DNA of 9,845 nt, from the NCBI GenBank assembly GCA_023458915.1, contig JAEWWM010000085.1, forward strand, positions 1-9,845, written 5' to 3'. The position numbers and the translations under genes are program-made. Under the pieces are notes generated by a model. The model searched no databases. It saw only the letters and a list, made by a program, of their open reading frames with translations, and was not told the DNA's origin. Shown here one piece after another: positions 1 to 5,839 of the stretch. The stretch is from Bacillota bacterium. GTDB taxonomy: Bacteria > Bacillota > Clostridia > Oscillospirales > Acutalibacteraceae. Numbering within the stretch: position 1 is the stretch's first letter; every line of letters begins with the position of its first letter.

Positions 1-16
1 TATTTTAATAAAATTA

Positions 17-45
17 TTGACTTATAATTTAAAATATTGTATAGT
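17..45 (+). promoter_or_regulatory. Sigma-70/SigA-type promoter of the helical-repeat gene
   Basis: The -35 box TTGACT (17-22) and -10 box TATAGT (40-45) are separated by exactly 17 bp, each one mismatch from consensus. Transcription would begin near 52, giving a leader of about 30 nt. The gene is probably transcribed alone, because a strong terminator follows it. Confidence 0.75.
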
Positions 46-46
46 T

Positions 47-67
47 TATACACAAAATATGTGTATA
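47..67. promoter_or_regulatory. Perfect 8-bp dyad over the transcription start (operator candidate)
   Basis: TATACACA (47-54) and TGTGTATA (60-67) are perfect reverse complements separated by 5 nt. The dyad begins one base after the -10 box and ends on the first base of the Shine-Dalgarno sequence. A dimeric repressor bound here would block initiation. Alternatively, if the transcript starts far enough upstream, the hairpin could mask the ribosome binding site. The symmetry is read directly; the function is inferred. Confidence 0.45.
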
Positions 68-90
68 GGAGTTGATTAATGTGGCCATGA
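67..90 (+). promoter_or_regulatory. Ribosome binding site with a 3-codon minigene overlapping a start
   Basis: AGGAG (67-71) is followed by three usable starts. An ATG at 79 (spacing 7) encodes only Met-Trp-Pro before TGA at 88-90. A GTG at 81 (spacing 9) and an ATG at 87 (spacing 15) both open the long frame. The minigene stop overlaps the ATG at 87 as ATGA, the arrangement used in translational coupling. Either GTG 81 is the true start, or ribosomes translate the minigene and reinitiate at 87. Confidence 0.4.
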
Positions 91-1628
91 AAATTACACA
101 AGCTGATATAAATCAAGCGGTAAACAACTTAGCTTTACCGGATTTTGTTTTAAAAAAAGTTCAAGAGCAAAAAAAAATATTCGATAAAGCCATAAAAAAT
201 TATAAATTTAACCCTATTTTAAAATATACAGAAGACAAAAATAAAAAAGCAGAACGCATTAATAAATTAAAAGAAAAAATGGACTATTTTCTTCCTAGCA
301 TTTTCACAGTATTCTACCAGTACAAAGGAAAACTCGGTTCCGAAGAGATAGAAAAGATAGTAGACGATGTTCGAAAAAAACTGTCTTCTTTAAAAAAAGA
401 TTACACTTTTGATCAAAATAAAATTTCAAAATCCACTAAATCATCCCAAAGTATCACTGTCCCAAAACATATTGTAAAAACCTTTAAAAAATTAAAAAAA
501 GATTTTGACGCGGCAATAAAAAATTATGGCCCAACGTCAGCTTCAAAGACACTTCAGAGGAAAACCGATTCGTATGATGAATTAAAAAGTAAAGTACAGG
601 TACCTATTGGTTGCATATACGCAGCTAATAAATATTATTCTGACACCGCATGGGCTAAAGAATTAAAAAAAATAGTAGATGACGTTTACAAAACTGTGAC
701 AAACTTAGAAAAGAAAAAAGGCGTGCTGTTTGATAATACTACAGATTTAAAAAATTTTATGATAAATGCAGCAAGCGAAAATACCGAAGGTAAAATTCCT
801 ACTATTGACTTTGACCTTAGCACCACTTTTAAAGGAGGTTACGAAAATTTATTAGAAAAATGTTTTAAAATTTACTCTCTGCAGTATAAATGGGTAAAAA
901 GCGAAAAAGCAAAAGTTAAAGAAACTGTAAACCAAAAATTAAGCGGCGGCAATAATGAAATGTTTACCGCAACGGCAAAAAAATCACACACATTTTTAAA
1001 GCAATTTAAAAATGTTGAAACAGAAATAGACAAAATTATTAAAGAAAGCTCAAAATACCAAGCTAATTTAAGCAAAAATGACCAAGTTAGTTTGAGAAGA
1101 GAAATGAAAAAAATTCAAAGCCCTCAAATTATTGCTGTTATAGATAAATACGAATCTGACTTAAAAAAAATAACCTATCCAGGTAAATTTGGAGGAGATC
1201 CCGGAGCAAGATTTCGAAACATAGATTTTATTCTGAATAAATATGCTGATGTAATTAGTAGTTTTATAAATGTTTTTTCAAATTCTGCATCCTCTTCAAA
1301 AGTTCTTCTTGATGCTATAAGCAATTTAAAAAAAGAAGCACTCGCTTCTCAGAAAATTCATAATTACAAAAAAGCTAAATATGACAGATATCAAGCTGAT
1401 AATTCAAAAATCTTAGAATATATAGAAAAGCTAAACGAACTTTCAGTAGATATAACGAAAGGATTGGATGGCTGGAGCGAAAAATATGAAAATTTTATTG
1501 AAACTTTAAAAAAATTTAAAGCAGCTAACAGTACGTCAGGAAAATTAATAGCGAAACTTAAACTTGTGTTGCAAGCAGCAGCTTGGACTATAGGTTTACT
1601 TGCGGGTTCTAAAAGTCTGGTTTTGTAA
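81..1628 (+). CDS. Hypothetical lysine-rich helical protein with internal duplication
   Basis: I do not recognise the family. The 515-residue product (GTG start at 81; ATG at 87 possible, TTG at 72 too close to the Shine-Dalgarno) is rich in lysine and reads as mostly alpha-helical with coiled-coil-like stretches. Residues 19-111 and 127-218 are diverged copies of one unit. Each carries FD(K/A)AIKNY near its start, KIVDDV near its end, and finishes in FD. A third, weaker copy may lie around 241-332. The C-terminal region has a Trp-containing helix (GLDGWSEKYENF, 461-472) and ends in a short hydrophobic stretch (about 494-509) rich in Ala, Leu and Gly. There is no N-terminal signal peptide. 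It has its own promoter, operator-like dyad and terminator, so it is probably monocistronic. A secreted or host-directed protein is possible, but nothing in the sequence proves it. Confidence 0.85.
   Translation: MAMKITQADINQAVNNLALPDFVLKKVQEQKKIFDKAIKNYKFNPILKYTEDKNKKAERINKLKEKMDYFLPSIFTVFYQYKGKLGSEEIEKIVDDVRKKLSSLKKDYTFDQNKISKSTKSSQSITVPKHIVKTFKKLKKDFDAAIKNYGPTSASKTLQRKTDSYDELKSKVQVPIGCIYAANKYYSDTAWAKELKKIVDDVYKTVTNLEKKKGVLFDNTTDLKNFMINAASENTEGKIPTIDFDLSTTFKGGYENLLEKCFKIYSLQYKWVKSEKAKVKETVNQKLSGGNNEMFTATAKKSHTFLKQFKNVETEIDKIIKESSKYQANLSKNDQVSLRREMKKIQSPQIIAVIDKYESDLKKITYPGKFGGDPGARFRNIDFILNKYADVISSFINVFSNSASSSKVLLDAISNLKKEALASQKIHNYKKAKYDRYQADNSKILEYIEKLNELSVDITKGLDGWSEKYENFIETLKKFKAANSTSGKLIAKLKLVLQAAAWTIGLLAGSKSLVL
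135..413 (+). repeat. Internal duplicated unit, copy 1
   Basis: This encodes residues 19-111 of the helical protein. Shared landmarks with copy 2 are a Pro near the start (P20), FDKAIKNY (34-41), KIVDDV (92-97) and a closing FD (110-111). The offset to copy 2 is 105-108 residues throughout, so the match is collinear. Confidence 0.75.
459..734 (+). repeat. Internal duplicated unit, copy 2
   Basis: This encodes residues 127-218. Landmarks are P128, FDAAIKNY (142-149), KIVDDV (197-202) and FD (217-218). The middle of the unit has diverged strongly, so the duplication is old. This copy carries a Cys (C178) that copy 1 lacks. Confidence 0.75.
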
Positions 1629-1649
1629 TGTAATATAATAAAAGAAGTT

Positions 1650-1678
1650 AACCACAGTCTTGTAAGCTGTGGTTTTTT
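1650..1678 (+). terminator. Rho-independent terminator of the helical-repeat gene
   Basis: The stem AACCACAG (1650-1657) pairs with CTGTGGTT (1667-1674) across a 9-nt loop, and six Ts run through 1673-1678. It sits 21 nt after the stop codon. Confidence 0.88.
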
Positions 1679-1738
1679 GATTGTAGAAAAAAGTCAAATA
1701 AGAGCCGCTAGCAGCGGAAAAACACAAAATATATATAA

Positions 1739-2204
1739 ATGAGGAGAATTGGATTTGTTTCGTCATACCTTGCCCCCATTATGACAAGTGTATACATTCT
1801 TATGGGGTTATATATAATCATAACGAACTTCGGAAAGCTCCCACAAGTTTTCTCTACAAAATAATTACAAGAACTTTTAACTTCAGGGCAATTACTGGGG
1901 ATTTTGGTATCTCAGAATCTAACATACTTTTTATTAAAGACAATCCAAAACTCCTTAAAACAATCAGGATTATTAGCATTCTATCAATAATTTTTGGCTG
2001 TGTTGCACGAGCATCAATAGTTTGGAACCTTGCAGATATATCAATGGCTTTAATAGCTACAGTTAATATAATTGCGATTATTCTTCTTTCAAGCCGATTT
2101 ATGAGATTTGCCTTAAAGATTATTTAAACCAAAGAAAAAACAAAAAAGATCCTGTATTTAACGCTTCAGCATGCGGAATGCATGATACCGAACTTTGGAA
2201 ATAA
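1739..2204 (+). pseudogene. Remnant of a sodium/alanine symporter (AGCS family)
   Basis: Three reading frames together match the second half of an amino-acid:cation symporter of the AlsT/DagA type. The first frame (1739-1861, stop TAA 1862-1864) reads YLAPIMTSVYILMGLYIIIT and NFGKLPQVF. The second (about 1861-2110) reads TRTFNFRAITGDFG, then jumps to ILFIKDNPKLLKTIRIISIL and VWNLADISMALIATVNIIAI. The third (about 2112-2201, stop 2202-2204) reads LKDYLNQRKNKKDPVF and ends DTELWK, the usual AGCS tail. Compared from memory with B. subtilis AlsT, roughly the first 200 residues are absent and about 110 residues are missing around 1906-1918. With two frameshifts as well, no functional transporter can be made. 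The family call rests on the ordered motifs, especially VWNLAD and KDPVF. The lost 5' half abuts the upstream terminator, so the neighbouring gene probably marks a deletion or insertion boundary. Confidence 0.87.
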
Positions 2205-2232
2205 GAGAGTTTGCATCTTTTAAAAATTTTAT

Positions 2233-2256
2233 ACCCCGAGGAGTATTCCTCGAGGT
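2233..2256 (+). terminator. Hairpin after the symporter remnant, possible fossil terminator
   Basis: ACCCCGAGGA and TCCTCGAGGT form a 10-bp stem with one C-A mismatch around a GTAT loop. The stem is stable for such AT-rich DNA, but only a broken T-run (GATTTATAATATTTT) follows. It lies 28 nt past the remnant's stop codon, where the terminator of the intact gene would be expected. Confidence 0.4.
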
Positions 2257-2322
2257 GATTTATAATATTTTGTATTTGCTAAAAACATATGATTGGTTTA
2301 TGTATTTTTACCAATTATTTAC

Positions 2323-2351
2323 TTGACAAATTTGTTTTATTTGTATAAAAT
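2323..2351 (+). promoter_or_regulatory. Promoter of the double-glycine-leader gene
   Basis: The -35 box is a perfect TTGACA (2323-2328). The best -10 box is TAAAAT (2346-2351) at a 17-bp spacing; TATAAA at 2344-2349 is an alternative. The palindrome ACAAATTTGT (2326-2335) overlaps the -35 box, and ATTGGT (2292-2297) with ACCAAT (2310-2315) forms a second dyad just upstream. Either could be an operator. The 5' leader would be under 25 nt. Confidence 0.72.
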
Positions 2352-2375
2352 GAACAATGAAGGGAGTTGATATTA

Positions 2376-2870
2376 ATGGAAAACGAAAAAATTATTAGCT
2401 TGCTGAGCAACCCTGAGGTCATTTCTGAACTCAAAAAATTAAAAAGTGGCGAAGAGGTAATTAATTATTTTAAGCAAAAGGAGATAGAACCCCTACCAAC
2501 TTTAGAAAAAGCAGAAACTGTAATTAAGTTTTTGTCTGCAGTAGATGAATATAACGGAAAACTTTCTGACGAGCAAATGAGTGAAATTGCCGGCGGAATA
2601 GACAACGCAAGTGTTGGCAAAATAATTGGATGGATTACCCTAGGAATAGGAGTTACTGCACTGGTTGCAGGTGCCGGAAAATTTGGCTACGATGTTTATA
2701 ATGAAGTTAATAACAGAGGAACTTTTATAGGCGGTATTTTTGGTAAAATATCGGACAACACTCCTACCAACATAGGTTTAACTAAAGCAACTCTATACGA
2801 ACGACTTGTTAAAAAAACTGCCAGATCTATTATTTCAAGCCAAAAAAAGGATTCTGACAATCTTTTTTAA
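2376..2870 (+). CDS. Nif11-like double-glycine-leader protein, candidate exported peptide
   Basis: The ATG at 2376 lies 9 nt after GGGAG; the in-frame TTG at 2367 touches the Shine-Dalgarno and is unlikely. Of 164 residues, the first 74 resemble a Nif11-type leader: an amphipathic N-terminal helix with NPEVISELKKLKSGEEVI (12-29), then LSDEQMSEIAGG (63-74), a classic double-glycine processing site. In known systems such leaders guide modification enzymes and are cut after GG by the peptidase domain of an ABC exporter. The remaining 90 residues contain no cysteine, which excludes lanthionine or sactipeptide-type crosslinks. They begin with a Gly-rich hydrophobic helix (about 81-104, with a GxxxG at 81-85), as in pore-forming class II bacteriocins. 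A charged polar tail follows. No modification enzyme or exporter is in this window. The leader call is fairly strong by motif; function as bacteriocin, toxin or host effector is inference. Confidence 0.82.
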   Translation: MENEKIISLLSNPEVISELKKLKSGEEVINYFKQKEIEPLPTLEKAETVIKFLSAVDEYNGKLSDEQMSEIAGGIDNASVGKIIGWITLGIGVTALVAGAGKFGYDVYNEVNNRGTFIGGIFGKISDNTPTNIGLTKATLYERLVKKTARSIISSQKKDSDNLF

Positions 2871-2911
2871 ATCTAAAATCTAGATGATATAAAAATTTGA
2901 ATTTTTAGGGA

Positions 2912-2920
2912 TGTGATAAT
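2912..2920 (+). promoter_or_regulatory. Weak extended -10 promoter candidate for the small membrane protein
   Basis: TGTGATAAT resembles an extended -10 element (TG, one base, then GATAAT), without a -35 box at normal spacing. It would give a leader of about 160 nt. No better promoter was seen before the gene at 3090, and no convincing terminator separates it from the gene upstream, so read-through from 2323 is the alternative. Confidence 0.22.
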
Positions 2921-3089
2921 TCTTTTAGTTACAAAATTTTAAAGTAAATCTGGTGCATTTGTAGCGGAGTGTGTTTTTTGTTTCACTTTTGTCGCTTTAC
3001 ATAAGTGAGAAGAGTTTTTGTACATCAATTTTGTGCTGCCTTAATTCTAGCGTTAAAAATAAAAAAGACGAAAGGGTAGGTGGTCGAAA

Positions 3090-3473
3090 ATGACATTAAC
3101 AGTAAGGAACATAATCATAAGCGTTGTAAGCGTGGTTGTAGCGGCTGTAGGTATTGTGATAGGTGCTTATTTTTTACATAAAAGGAACAGTAATCCGGAA
3201 AGGAATAGTAACACGGATCATAGAGCAAGAGTTTATTGGCGTAGTATTCCACCCTCTAGGGCAACATCACCAGGAGTAAAAGATTGGCCGTCCTCAAGTA
3301 GATCTACTGATTTCACTAACGTACCATTGGATTCTAATTCAACATCGTCACAAACATCACCGCCTTCAGAAGAAAACGATAAGCAATCTAATGAACAAAA
3401 AAGAGAAACAATAAACATAACTGCTGAAGATAACCCACCCCTAGGTCGCCCAAGAAGTAAGACCATAGTGTAA
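3090..3473 (+). CDS. Hypothetical small single-pass membrane protein with polar tail
   Basis: The ATG at 3090 follows AGGTGG (3078-3083) at a spacing of 6 nt. The 127-residue product has one hydrophobic segment (about residues 8-29, rich in Ile and Val) near the N-terminus, followed at once by HKR. The remaining 95 or so residues are rich in Ser, Pro, Asn, Thr and charged residues and look disordered. The charges after the helix favour a cytoplasmic tail by the positive-inside rule, but a signal anchor with the tail outside cannot be excluded. No family is recognised and there is no cysteine. An imperfect 18-bp tandem repeat encodes two NSN(P/T) units just after the membrane segment. It lies 219 bp after the leader-peptide gene on the same strand, and a strong terminator follows. 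A real gene is supported by the good ribosome site, coherent membrane topology and terminator. Confidence 0.65.
   Translation: MTLTVRNIIISVVSVVVAAVGIVIGAYFLHKRNSNPERNSNTDHRARVYWRSIPPSRATSPGVKDWPSSSRSTDFTNVPLDSNSTSSQTSPPSEENDKQSNEQKRETINITAEDNPPLGRPRSKTIV
3181..3216 (+). repeat. Imperfect 18-bp tandem duplication
   Basis: AAAGGAACAGTAATCCGG (3181-3198) is followed directly by AAAGGAATAGTAACACGG (3199-3216), identical at 15 of 18 positions. It lies in frame in the small membrane protein and encodes KRNSNP/ERNSNT-like units at the start of the polar tail. Confidence 0.7.
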
Positions 3474-3537
3474 TAAAAAACAAACATGTATAAAACACGA
3501 AATTTTTTCGAATACATCTTTGCGAATATCTGAAACA

Positions 3538-3570
3538 AAAAGTAAACACTTTTTTATGGTGTTTACTTTT
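3538..3570. terminator. Bidirectional terminator between the accessory genes and the PTS operon
   Basis: A 12-bp stem (3538-3549 with 3559-3570, core AGTAAACAC/GTGTTTACT) encloses a 9-nt loop. T-rich sequence follows it on the plus strand. The A-run before it reads as a T-run on the minus strand. It lies 64 nt after the membrane-protein stop and 43 nt beyond the ptsG stop, so it can end both converging transcripts. Confidence 0.88.
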
Positions 3571-3613
3571 ATTTTGAAATTATCGATAAAATAATTTTTC
3601 AAAAAAATCTATG

Positions 3614-5227
3614 CTAAGTTGTAACTTCGCTTTTAATGCCAAGAGATTCCATGTATTCTTCAAGTTCAGATTTTATAACCGTAACTCTTGGGCCATAAAT
3701 TATTTGTATTCCATCACCTTTTTTTATAACTCCAGCGGAGCCGCTTTGTTTTAAGATGTCTTCGTCAACTTTTTCCGGGTCGGCAACTTTAACTCTAAGC
3801 CTTGTGGCGCAACAATCAACGTCAGATATATTTTCAACTCCACCAAGCCCTTCAACTATAAGCTGAGAAGCATTTTCATTTTTAGAAGCTTCAAAATCTT
3901 TTCTTGTGTAAAGCTTGGATTCAATTTCATCTTCTTCCCTACCTGGAGTCATCAGGTTGAATTTTTTAATTGCAAATTTGAATAAGAAATAATAAACAGC
4001 TGCATATCCTAAACCAACAGGAATAATGTAAACCCAGTTTGTTTTTGCGTTTCCTTGAAGCACACCAAATAAAATTAAGTCTATAATTCCGCCTGAAAAC
4101 GTCATTCCAACCGCAACTTTAAGAATATGCATGAGCATAAAAGAAAGCCCCGCAAAAACGCAATGAACAGCATACAAAAGAGGCGCTACAAATAAAAATG
4201 TAAATTCAATCGGTTCAGTAATTCCTGTTAACATTGAAGTAAGTGCCGCTGAAAACAAAAGCCCACCGATTAATTTCTTTTTTGAAGATTTAGCAGTCGC
4301 ATACATTGCAAGCGCAGCAGCAGGAAGGCCAAAAATCATAAATGGGAATTTTCCGGTCATAAATCTTGTAGCGTCAACGCTGAAATTCGAAGTGGACGGC
4401 GAAGCGAGTTCGGCGAAGAAAATGTTTTGTGCCCCCGTTATATAATGCCCGTTTATAATCGCAGTCCCACCGAGACTTGTTTGCCAGAACGGCATATAAA
4501 ATACGTGATGAAGCCCAAAAGGTATTAGCGCTCTTTCAATTATGCCGTAAACAAACGTTCCAGCGTATTTAGAGGCGGTGACTAGCGCGCCAAGAGCATA
4601 CATTCCCGATTGAACATACGGCCATACAAAGAACATCAGTATTCCTACTAAAATATAGGTAAGCGAAGAAATTATGGGTATAAATCTTATTCCTCCAAAA
4701 AATGAAATGGCATTCGGCAGCTTTATTTTATAAAATTTATTATGTAGATACGCAACACCTAAACCTACAAGTATACCGCCGAAAAATCCCATTTGCAAAG
4801 ATTTTATGCCACAAACAGATGTGAGTGAGCCTTCTACTAATGCTCCCAGCTTTAGCTTACCTGTAAGGCTGAGGAGTGAGTGAATTGTTTCGTGCATCAC
4901 GAAAAAAGACAGTGCTGCAGAAAGCGCAGCCACAGCTTTTTCTTTTTGAGCCATACCAAGAGCTATGCCCATTGCAAAAATAATAGGCAAATTTGCAAAA
5001 ACTATACCCCCTGTGTTTTTCATTACTGTAAATACAAAGTGAAGGAATGTGCCATCACCTAAAAGCCACTGAAGTCCGTATGAACTAATCATCTGAGGGT
5101 TGGAAAAAGACGCACCTATACCAAGCAAGAGTCCCGCAACGGGCAAAATGGCTATCGGAAACATAAAAGACTGACCTATGCGCTGAAGTACACTAAACGT
5201 TGAATTTTTGCTGCTCAAACTGATCAC
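3614..5227 (-). CDS. ptsG: PTS glucose/maltose-type permease, EIICB
   Basis: Membrane sugar permease that imports and phosphorylates its sugar. Of 537 residues, the first 425 or so form the EIIC domain with many membrane helices. It includes ERALIPFGLHH (231-241) and GITEPIEF (335-342), the sugar-binding loop with its key glutamate E338. The stretch GMTFSGGIIDLILFGVLQG (374-392) closely resembles PtsG/MalX-type carriers. After a linker with TPGRE (427-431), the EIIB domain (about 450-537) carries DCCATRLRV; by alignment with the family C473 accepts the phosphate from EIIA. EIIA is not fused and is supplied by the upstream gene. The start is GTG (5227-5225) behind AAGGAAGG. The last gene of the operon, it precedes a strong terminator. 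Glucose is the likeliest substrate; maltose or a related glucoside cannot be excluded, while the GlcNAc subgroup fits less well. Confidence 0.93.
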   Translation of the reverse strand: MISLSSKNSTFSVLQRIGQSFMFPIAILPVAGLLLGIGASFSNPQMISSYGLQWLLGDGTFLHFVFTVMKNTGGIVFANLPIIFAMGIALGMAQKEKAVAALSAALSFFVMHETIHSLLSLTGKLKLGALVEGSLTSVCGIKSLQMGFFGGILVGLGVAYLHNKFYKIKLPNAISFFGGIRFIPIISSLTYILVGILMFFVWPYVQSGMYALGALVTASKYAGTFVYGIIERALIPFGLHHVFYMPFWQTSLGGTAIINGHYITGAQNIFFAELASPSTSNFSVDATRFMTGKFPFMIFGLPAAALAMYATAKSSKKKLIGGLLFSAALTSMLTGITEPIEFTFLFVAPLLYAVHCVFAGLSFMLMHILKVAVGMTFSGGIIDLILFGVLQGNAKTNWVYIIPVGLGYAAVYYFLFKFAIKKFNLMTPGREEDEIESKLYTRKDFEASKNENASQLIVEGLGGVENISDVDCCATRLRVKVADPEKVDEDILKQSGSAGVIKKGDGIQIIYGPRVTVIKSELEEYMESLGIKSEVTT

Positions 5228-5266
5228 TACCTTCCTTGTTTTAGTATATTAAAATTTATATTTAAG

Positions 5267-5283
5267 GGAATTTTAAAAATTCC
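5267..5283 (-). promoter_or_regulatory. Small intergenic hairpin between crr and ptsG
   Basis: GGAATT and AATTCC pair across a 5-nt loop in the 72-bp gap between the two genes. No T-run follows on the minus strand, so it is not a convincing terminator. It could stabilise or process the operon mRNA. Confidence 0.25.
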
Positions 5284-5299
5284 AACTTGTTTTCTAATT

Positions 5300-5803
5300 T
5301 TATTTAATGTTTTGCGTTCTGCGGTACGAGAGAATTTTAGTTTTTCCAGCTGTTAACGGTCCTTTGAATAAACGCAAATTTTCAACATCGTTCATATTTG
5401 TTATAAGAACAGCAGTGTAAATGCTAAATCCACTTTGTTCAATTAATTCTATATCAGCTCTGCCGATCAGCTTTCCGACTTTAACCTTTTGCCCTTTTGA
5501 AACAAAAGTTTCAAAACCTCTTCCTTTTAACCCTACAGTATCCACTCCTACATGAATTAATATATCCACGCCGTCTTTTGACCTTATGCAAAAAGCATGG
5601 CCTGTATCTGCAACCTGAACAATCTCACCATCAACAGGAGACAATATATTATTTTCCGAAGGAATTATCGCTGCTCCGTCACCAAGTATTTTTTCTGAAA
5701 ACACCTCATCAGGGATTTCTTGCACTGAAGTTGCTATTCCGACCTGGGGTGAAACTATATAGCCGAACTCTGTTTTTTGATCTCTTTTTAAAAAATCAAA
5801 CAA
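5300..5803 (-). CDS. crr: PTS glucose-type EIIA phosphocarrier
   Basis: Soluble phosphocarrier that takes phosphate from HPr and passes it to EIIB. The 167 residues match the usual length of free-standing EIIA-Glc. Landmarks are GDGAAIIPS (41-49), SPVDGEIV (55-62), TGHAF (67-71) with the helper histidine H69, and LIHVGVDTVGLKGRGF (82-97), where H84 is the phosphorylated histidine. The start is TTG (5803-5801), chosen because AAAGGAGG lies 9 nt upstream and the resulting N-terminus MFDFLKRDQ matches the short basic start usual in this family; no in-frame ATG is near. It lies 36 nt downstream of ptsI and 72 nt before ptsG. In many Firmicutes this domain is fused to the permease, so the separate gene is worth noting. 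In other bacteria EIIA-Glc also regulates other transporters; nothing here tests that. Confidence 0.93.
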   Translation of the reverse strand: MFDFLKRDQKTEFGYIVSPQVGIATSVQEIPDEVFSEKILGDGAAIIPSENNILSPVDGEIVQVADTGHAFCIRSKDGVDILIHVGVDTVGLKGRGFETFVSKGQKVKVGKLIGRADIELIEQSGFSIYTAVLITNMNDVENLRLFKGPLTAGKTKILSYRRTQNIK

Positions 5804-5839
5804 TTTAAATAGCCTCCTTTAAATAAAATATTTTTAAAT

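Noticed and set aside
872..1075. Minus-strand frame of 67 codons inside the helical-repeat gene
   Set aside because: It lies antisense to a coherent long gene, has no ribosome site, and encodes an unlikely Phe/Leu/Ser-rich product typical of AT-rich complements of Lys-rich coding DNA.
1705..1717. CCGCT-AGC-AGCGG hairpin between the first terminator and the symporter remnant
   Set aside because: Only a 5-bp stem with a 3-nt loop and no T-run; too short to call a terminator or element end, and no matching copy was seen elsewhere.
2891..2906. AAAAAT/ATTTTT hairpin after the leader-peptide gene as a terminator
   Set aside because: The stem is all A-T with a tiny loop and no following T-run, so it is not stable enough to support a call.
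3233..3538. Minus-strand frame of 101 codons opposite the small membrane protein
   Set aside because: It starts inside the opposing gene and runs to the edge of the bidirectional terminator. The plus-strand frame has a ribosome site and a membrane helix and explains the region better.
4880..5062. Plus-strand frame opposite ptsG
   Set aside because: Shadow of a well-supported PTS permease; no ribosome site or plausible protein features.
5497..5808. Plus-strand frame opposite crr
   Set aside because: Antisense shadow of EIIA, whose active-site motifs are intact on the minus strand.
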